Part shown: in pieces, positions 5,921 through 10,078 of the stretch
Layout of the letters: every line of letters begins with the position of its first letter
Numbering within the stretch: position 1 is the first letter of the stretch
Source of the DNA: Legionellales bacterium UBA4722
Lineage (GTDB): Bacteria > Pseudomonadota > Gammaproteobacteria > DSM-16500
DNA length: 10,078 bases
Assembly: GCA_002404295.1 (NCBI GenBank)
Contig: DHJK01000112.1
Coordinates: 1-10,078, forward strand
Direction of reading: 5' to 3'
Notes under the pieces: generated by a model
The model's input: only the letters and a program-made list of their open reading frames with translations
What the model was told of the DNA's origin: nothing
Database searches by the model: none
Translations under genes and position numbers: made by a program

Positions 5921-7795
5921 ATGTCATCAGTTGAAAATAAATCGCTATTACCTTTATCGATGGCTGCACTAGGTGTTGTCTATGGCGATATTGGAACAAG
6001 TCCGCTTTACGCTATGCGTGCATCTTTGCAAGGCTTACCGGTTTCACCGGAAAATATTCTTGGTATTCTATCGCTCATCTTCTGGTCATTGATTTTAATT
6101 ATTTCAATTAAATATCTTTGCTATATATTACGTGCCGATAATGATGGCGAAGGTGGAGTACTTGCATTACTCGCTTTGTTAAAAAGAAAAAATGGCCATA
6201 CCTATAAGTTCCTTTTTTTAGTCGGTATTTTGGGAGCAGGATTACTTTTAGGAGATGGTATGCTTACCCCTGCCATTTCAGTTTTGAGTGCAATGGAAGG
6301 ATTACTCGTTATCTCCCCCGCTTTTTCTCAACTTGTACTGCCCTTAACTTGTATTATTCTCGTGGTTTTATTTCTTTTTCAATACCATGGTACAGCTAAA
6401 ATTGGTAGTTACTTTGGTCCCATCATATTATTTTGGTTTATTACATTAGCTATTCTGGGTGTTGTGAAAATTGCACAGAATCAAATGGTGATATCCGCGT
6501 TAAATCCCTATTATGCAATTGAGTTTTTTATTCATAATGGCTGGACAGGTTACGCGGCTTTAGGTGGGGTTTTTCTAGTTGTAACTGGTGGCGAAGCACT
6601 TTATGCAGATCTTGGCCATTTCGGTAAAACACCAATTCGTCTTAGCTGGTTTGCTGTTGCATTACCAGGATTACTTCTTAATTATTTTGGTCAAGGGGCC
6701 TATTTATTACAGCATCCAGAAGCAATTGTTAACCCTTTCTACTTAATTGCACCGCAATGGTTAGCCTATCCATTACTGATCTTAGCAACCATGGCAACTA
6801 TTATTGCATCACAAGCGGTTATTTCCGCCACTTTCTCCCTCACAAAACAAGCCGTATTATTAGATCTTTATCCTAGATTACCTATTATTCAGACTTCTGC
6901 TAATAAAAAAGGCCAAATTTATGTTCCGCAAATGAATGCCATTCTTGCTATAGGCACCCTTATATTAATTATCACTTTCAAAAATTCCAGTTCACTCGTG
7001 CATGCTTATGGCATTGCTGTTAATTTAGTGATGCTAGGTGTCACTATGATGGTAGCACGTGTTGCCTATATTCATTGGCACTGGTCAATGATAAAAATAT
7101 TGACTCTCTTCTCTCTGTTTCTATTTGTCGATATTGCCTTTCTAGGTGCTAATGCACAAAAAATTATGACCGGCGGTTGGGTTCCTCTTCTCTTTGCAGC
7201 TATCTGCGCAGTCATCATGGTGACTTGGCAGAAAGGGATGGAATTTTTACGCTCCTCTTACTACAAGGAAAAAATTGATTTAAAAACTATAATTGATGAA
7301 TTTAATCATCCAAACTTACATTATATTCCAAATGCAACAACGATTTTTATTTCTGATCCCTATGATAAAAGTGGAGGTGCTTTACTTCATTATTTAAAAC
7401 TGAATCACATCCTACCAGAACATATCTTAATAGTAAGTGTTGCGATTATGAATCATCCCTATATTTCCACAGCAGAGCGTCACGAACTCACAAAACTTGT
7501 AAAAGGAATATACCGCTTAACCCTACATTATGGTTTTATGGAATTCATTGACATACCCAAAGCGTTAGCGATTGCTAATAATAAAAAAATATTCCCTTTT
7601 ATCCTTGATGTAGATCAAGCTACCTTTTTAATTGAAATTGCACAAATCTCTGCAACTCGTCGAGAACGAACGTTATTTTTCTTTTGGCAAGAAAAACTTT
7701 TTGTTTTTCTTATGCGAAATTCAGCATTAGATATAGAATTTTTTAAATTACCTTACAATAGAACGGTCGCTATTGGTACTTACTGCGAGATTTAG
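5921..7795 (+). CDS. kup: Low-affinity potassium transport system protein Kup
   Basis: The 624-residue product matches the usual length of bacterial Kup (KUP/HAK/KT family), an inner-membrane K+/H+ symporter. Diagnostic motifs are all present: GVVYGDIGTSPLYA at 18-31, RADNDGEGG at 71-79, GDGMLTPAISVLSAMEG at 111-127 and GGEALYADLGHFG at 223-235. About twelve hydrophobic segments fill residues 10-440, followed by a soluble cytoplasmic C-terminal domain to 624. ATG 5921 has AGGGA 5 bases before it. The gene begins 57 bases after the protease-like gene in the same direction, so read-through is possible, though the functions are unrelated. The short palindrome AGTGT-GCTA-ACACT at 5862-5875 between them has no T-run and is unlikely to stop transcription. 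Nothing in the coding sequence looks broken. Species may carry several kup copies; which paralogue this is cannot be told here. Confidence 0.97.
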   Translation: MSSVENKSLLPLSMAALGVVYGDIGTSPLYAMRASLQGLPVSPENILGILSLIFWSLILIISIKYLCYILRADNDGEGGVLALLALLKRKNGHTYKFLFLVGILGAGLLLGDGMLTPAISVLSAMEGLLVISPAFSQLVLPLTCIILVVLFLFQYHGTAKIGSYFGPIILFWFITLAILGVVKIAQNQMVISALNPYYAIEFFIHNGWTGYAALGGVFLVVTGGEALYADLGHFGKTPIRLSWFAVALPGLLLNYFGQGAYLLQHPEAIVNPFYLIAPQWLAYPLLILATMATIIASQAVISATFSLTKQAVLLDLYPRLPIIQTSANKKGQIYVPQMNAILAIGTLILIITFKNSSSLVHAYGIAVNLVMLGVTMMVARVAYIHWHWSMIKILTLFSLFLFVDIAFLGANAQKIMTGGWVPLLFAAICAVIMVTWQKGMEFLRSSYYKEKIDLKTIIDEFNHPNLHYIPNATTIFISDPYDKSGGALLHYLKLNHILPEHILIVSVAIMNHPYISTAERHELTKLVKGIYRLTLHYGFMEFIDIPKALAIANNKKIFPFILDVDQATFLIEIAQISATRRERTLFFFWQEKLFVFLMRNSALDIEFFKLPYNRTVAIGTYCEI

Positions 7796-7797
7796 CA

Positions 7798-7917
7798 AAG
7801 GCGCCATTGATCACATCCCTTCCCCCTCTTTTATCACTGTATGCAAAAGAGTAGTTTCAGTCTTGAATTGTGATATTATTAATAGTAATTCGATCAATCA
7901 ACAAGCTGTGGCGCCTT
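7798..7917. repeat. Split inverted repeat between kup and the RatA-like gene
   Basis: AAGGCGCCATTGATC (7798-7812) has its complement in two blocks, GATCAAT (7892-7898) and TGGCGCCTT (7909-7917), separated by 10 bases. Within it, CTCTTTT (7826-7832) pairs with AAAAGAG (7845-7851). The outer stem begins three bases after the kup stop and ends 15 bases before the next start codon, so almost the whole 137-base gap could fold in RNA. It is not a standard terminator, as no T-run follows the outer stem. Confidence 0.45.
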
Positions 7918-7932
7918 GGGAGTGCATGTCTA

Positions 7933-8364
7933 ATGACTTTGATAAAGTATGAAGGTATTGCATCTTGTCCTCCTGCTCATTTATTTCGCTTGATTAACGC
8001 AGTTGAACAGTACCCAAAATTTTTATCCTGGTGCAAAGAAGCTCGAGTTAATAATAGAACTCAAGATACCATTCAGGCAACTGCTCTTGTCCATAAATAT
8101 GGAATACAATTTTCCTGTCCTTTTACCTATACGTTGCGATCAAAAAACGAAATTAGTGTGGGCTTGCCTTCAGGAGGGCCATTTTCAAGCGTTTCAGGGT
8201 TATGGCAATTTCAGGGTACTAGCAATGAAACGAAGTTCAGTTTCGAGCTGCGATTGGAGCATCAAAACAACTGGTGGATGAAATTATTTATTCTGCCAAT
8301 TTTAAAAAATGAAGTCAGAAATTTTATTAAAGCATTTGAACTGCGCGCATCTCTTCATCGTTAA
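7933..8364 (+). CDS. ratA: RatA/COQ10-family START-like protein (polyketide cyclase superfamily)
   Basis: The 143-residue product has the family layout: MTLIKYEGIAS (first strand), then the helix PPAHLFRLINAVEQYPKFLSWC with the conserved YPxFLxxC at 27-34, GLPSGGPFSSVSGLWQF at 77-93 in the place of the family's DGPFxxLxGxWxF, and a long C-terminal helix (LPILKNEVRNFIKAFELRA). Members either help coenzyme Q function (COQ10) or bind the 50S ribosomal subunit (RatA); sequence alone does not separate these roles. The frame is open from 7870, but ATG 7933 has GGGAG 10 bases upstream and begins exactly where the family does, so it is chosen over the longer form. RatA genes often lie beside smpB; no smpB is in this window. 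It converges with the secreted-protein gene on the right, 47 bases apart. Confidence 0.88.
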   Translation: MTLIKYEGIASCPPAHLFRLINAVEQYPKFLSWCKEARVNNRTQDTIQATALVHKYGIQFSCPFTYTLRSKNEISVGLPSGGPFSSVSGLWQFQGTSNETKFSFELRLEHQNNWWMKLFILPILKNEVRNFIKAFELRASLHR

Positions 8365-8392
8365 ATCTACCGTAACTATTCAGTAAGCTCCA

Positions 8393-8422
8393 CTGGGTGG
8401 ATAAAATGTCATTAGCACCCAG
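8393..8422. terminator. Possible weak bidirectional hairpin between converging genes
   Basis: CTGGGTG (8393-8399) pairs with CACCCAG (8416-8422) across a 16-base loop that contains the minus-strand gene's stop codon. It sits where two converging transcripts must end, but it has a long loop and no T-run on either strand. Treat it as a candidate only. Confidence 0.25.
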
Positions 8423-10028
8423 GCATTTTGAAACTAGCAATATTAGTACTCCAATTCAAAGCATTAGCTTGCCTATATTCATTGGTATACCAAAATGTGC
8501 AATCATCAACAGGGTCAATGGACATGCCTGAATAATCACCCCAGCGAGTACCATTTGCTTGAGAGCCCGTTCCTTTAATAACAGTAGTACTAATGCTCAG
8601 CTGACCTAATGGGGCAGACGCAAGGCGCGCAGAAACACCAATCGATGGGTACATGGTACTGGAAGACTTAGAATAACCAAAAGCAATATTTCCAAATTTA
8701 TCCATAGCAATGCTGCCCGTGAATCCCCAGACATTATTTAAAAGTGGATGATTACCCGTTTGATAGAGCGTAGGCGTTGTGCTTCCATTATTAAATCGAA
8801 CTTCATACCAACGAGTCATGGAAGTATTATTAGACGGATTGACTATTGTATGAGTTACAAGTAACGAGCCATGATCTGAAAATTGACGATACGCTAGTCG
8901 ATTCATTAATCTATCGCTTGAAGTATCTAATTTCATGGTTGTGCCTGGCTGGGGCGCACAGTTATCGCCCGCGACTTCATCACATGTCAGTGCAAAAGTA
9001 TTAACAGGGATGATGATCGCGTCTGAGAAAGTGGAATTTTGCGGGTTTGTAAAATCAACATGGTATTTATAAAGTTTTAACGTATTTGGTTTTTGTAGAC
9101 CCATTAAGTACTCGGGCGTACCAATAGGAGGTAATGTTTTTCCATCTAAATCACCAGGTAAAATAGCGGCCGCCGCTTGAAAATCAAGTTGCTGGCATTG
9201 CATAGTAGTATTTTTTCCTGCAAGCATTGCATTTCGATCTAATGCACAGATACGCGGCCCAAATGTTTTAGGTCCAACTGTATTCGTCCCAACCATATAC
9301 ATGGTGAGATAATAGGCGTCAGGCCACATGCCTAATTTTCCATAATCATTCAAAGATACAAATGGAAACTCATATCGATAATAAGCACCAGCTGCATCAG
9401 ATGTAACAGATACAGCAATACATTGAGCAAACGGGCCATTAATTTGGTCATTAAAAGCAAATTTTGAAATGACCCAGCGATTAGCTAATTGATCATACTT
9501 TACAATCCCATCACCCTTATTCGTTGTTCCGCATAATCCACCCGTACCGCTAAATAAGACGTCTCCCGATTTTGGAAAGCCATCTAAAATCTTCCCTGTC
9601 GCTTTATCAAACACAGCGAAATCTGGATTAGTCCATTGCACATATTGTGTTGGCCCTGCTGCACCATTGGTATCGGGTGGGGATCTAGAAGGTTGGTAAC
9701 CATTTAATCCTATGCCAATGCCTTGAAAACTTTTTATAGGCAGATCAGTTATCTTAAAAGAGGGATTAGCAGGACCTGCTGTAAACTGACGAACTTTATT
9801 GTCAAGCAATGGTGGAGATGCAGTGGATGGTGGAGCATAGGGTCTGACTTCAAATTTATGTTCTTCTTGAGAATATCCAGGCACCTGAGAATATCCCGGC
9901 ATGTCACGTATTGGTATAGAAACATCATGCATAGTATTATAAATAATCTCTGGTTCATTAGCTGAAGCAAAAACAGAGGTTATACATGCATTAAATAAAA
10001 CAAAAAAACTGACTCTATTTAAAATCAA
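8412..10028 (-). CDS. Secreted protein of the 'PPDTNGAxGP' beta-sheet family; 5' end out of frame with its best start
   Basis: The open frame codes for up to 538 residues counted from a TTG at 10028. It begins inside a signal peptide (SFFVLFNACITSVFA, cleavage near residue 21-23). A Pro-rich linker with a doubled PGYSQ follows (44-54). The body then carries the signature SPPDTNGAAGPTQYVQW (116-132), FAVFDKATGK, RWVISKFAF, QCIAVSVTSDAAGAYYRYEFPF and KLGMWPDAYY (231-240). These repeated beta-strand blocks are shared with large exported proteins of unknown function in many environmental bacteria and suggest a propeller-like fold. Several Cys imply disulfides outside the cytoplasm. The TTG has no ribosome binding site. 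ATG 10053 has GGGAAG 7 bases before it, but in its own frame it stops after 12 codons (MKKNKKFNIDFK). With seven instead of eight A's after it, it would read MKKIKNLILILNRVSFF and join the long frame. The gene is thus frameshifted, switchable or misread at this site. Confidence 0.85.
   Translation of the reverse strand: MILNRVSFFVLFNACITSVFASANEPEIIYNTMHDVSIPIRDMPGYSQVPGYSQEEHKFEVRPYAPPSTASPPLLDNKVRQFTAGPANPSFKITDLPIKSFQGIGIGLNGYQPSRSPPDTNGAAGPTQYVQWTNPDFAVFDKATGKILDGFPKSGDVLFSGTGGLCGTTNKGDGIVKYDQLANRWVISKFAFNDQINGPFAQCIAVSVTSDAAGAYYRYEFPFVSLNDYGKLGMWPDAYYLTMYMVGTNTVGPKTFGPRICALDRNAMLAGKNTTMQCQQLDFQAAAAILPGDLDGKTLPPIGTPEYLMGLQKPNTLKLYKYHVDFTNPQNSTFSDAIIIPVNTFALTCDEVAGDNCAPQPGTTMKLDTSSDRLMNRLAYRQFSDHGSLLVTHTIVNPSNNTSMTRWYEVRFNNGSTTPTLYQTGNHPLLNNVWGFTGSIAMDKFGNIAFGYSKSSSTMYPSIGVSARLASAPLGQLSISTTVIKGTGSQANGTRWGDYSGMSIDPVDDCTFWYTNEYRQANALNWSTNIASFKMPGC
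9868..9903. repeat. 18-bp tandem duplication inside the secreted-protein gene
   Basis: Two adjacent 18-base units, TGAGAATATCCAGGCACC (9868-9885) and TGAGAATATCCCGGCATG (9886-9903), differ at three positions. On the minus strand they encode the doubled PGYSQ in the N-terminal linker. The unit length keeps frame, so copy number could vary without disrupting the protein. Confidence 0.7.
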
Positions 10029-10035
10029 TATTAAA

Positions 10036-10066
10036 TTTTTTATTTTTTTTCATGATAACACTTCCC
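10036..10066 (-). promoter_or_regulatory. Ribosome binding site, ATG and poly-A tracts at an out-of-frame start
   Basis: On the minus strand GGGAAG (10066-10061) lies 7 bases before ATG (10053-10051), followed by an eight-A run (10050-10043), then T, A and a further A-run down to 10036. This is the strongest initiation site near the 5' end of the secreted-protein gene, yet it is one base out of register. Removing one base from either A-run brings the ATG into frame with the full signal peptide. Confidence 0.75.
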
Positions 10067-10078
10067 TGTATTAAGTTT

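Noticed and set aside
7870..7932. Upstream extension of the RatA-like protein
   Set aside because: The extra 21 residues do not fit the family, and ATG 7933 has GGGAG at a good distance.
9749..9970. Minus-strand 73-codon frame in the 5' part of the secreted-protein gene
   Set aside because: It overlaps the signature-bearing frame and has no features of its own.

Overview
The window looks like chromosomal DNA of a Legionella-type gammaproteobacterium. This is inferred from the AT-rich base composition, from an N-terminal secreted module in the protein at 4127-5863 that I recognise from exported Legionella proteins (Cys-rich, with 'IPNHTYPN' and 'GYCLFSVS'), and from the mix of a Kup potassium transporter, a RatA/COQ10-type protein and several exported proteins of unknown role. 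No RNA gene, CRISPR array or intact mobile element was found.

Left part (1-1662, minus strand): a TetR-family regulator lies just upstream of, and points toward, a proline iminopeptidase-like hydrolase that runs off the left edge. In front of the regulator is a perfect 20-bp inverted repeat built from two TGAACGTTCA palindromes. A plausible promoter for the regulator sits inside it, so the unit is probably autorepressed. The peptidase has an uncleaved-looking N-terminal membrane segment, unusual for its family. A gene-poor stretch (1663-2200) follows, with a short GC-rich island and a possible insertion-sequence end.

Middle (2201-5863, plus strand): an unrecognised AT-rich gene of 236 codons, a 349-base stretch without a convincing gene, then a tight two-gene unit. 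The first gene of the pair encodes an exported, probably outer-membrane beta-strand-rich protein. The second encodes a 578-residue secreted protein whose C-terminal half maps well onto a two-lobed pepsin-like aspartic protease. Its first catalytic motif is intact (DTGS, Asp274) and its second is degenerate (DIG, Asp473). Both genes start with GTG and lie 11 bases apart.

Right part (5921-10078): kup (potassium uptake) and a RatA/COQ10-family START-like gene on the plus strand. Converging on them from the right edge is a large secreted protein of the 'PPDTNGAxGP' beta-sheet family. Its best start codon (ATG at 10053, strong ribosome binding site) is followed at once by an eight-A run and is out of frame with the long coding region. 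Losing one A would restore a complete signal peptide. This is either a contingency (phase-variable or slippage) switch, a recent frameshift or a base-calling error, and it is the observation most worth checking.
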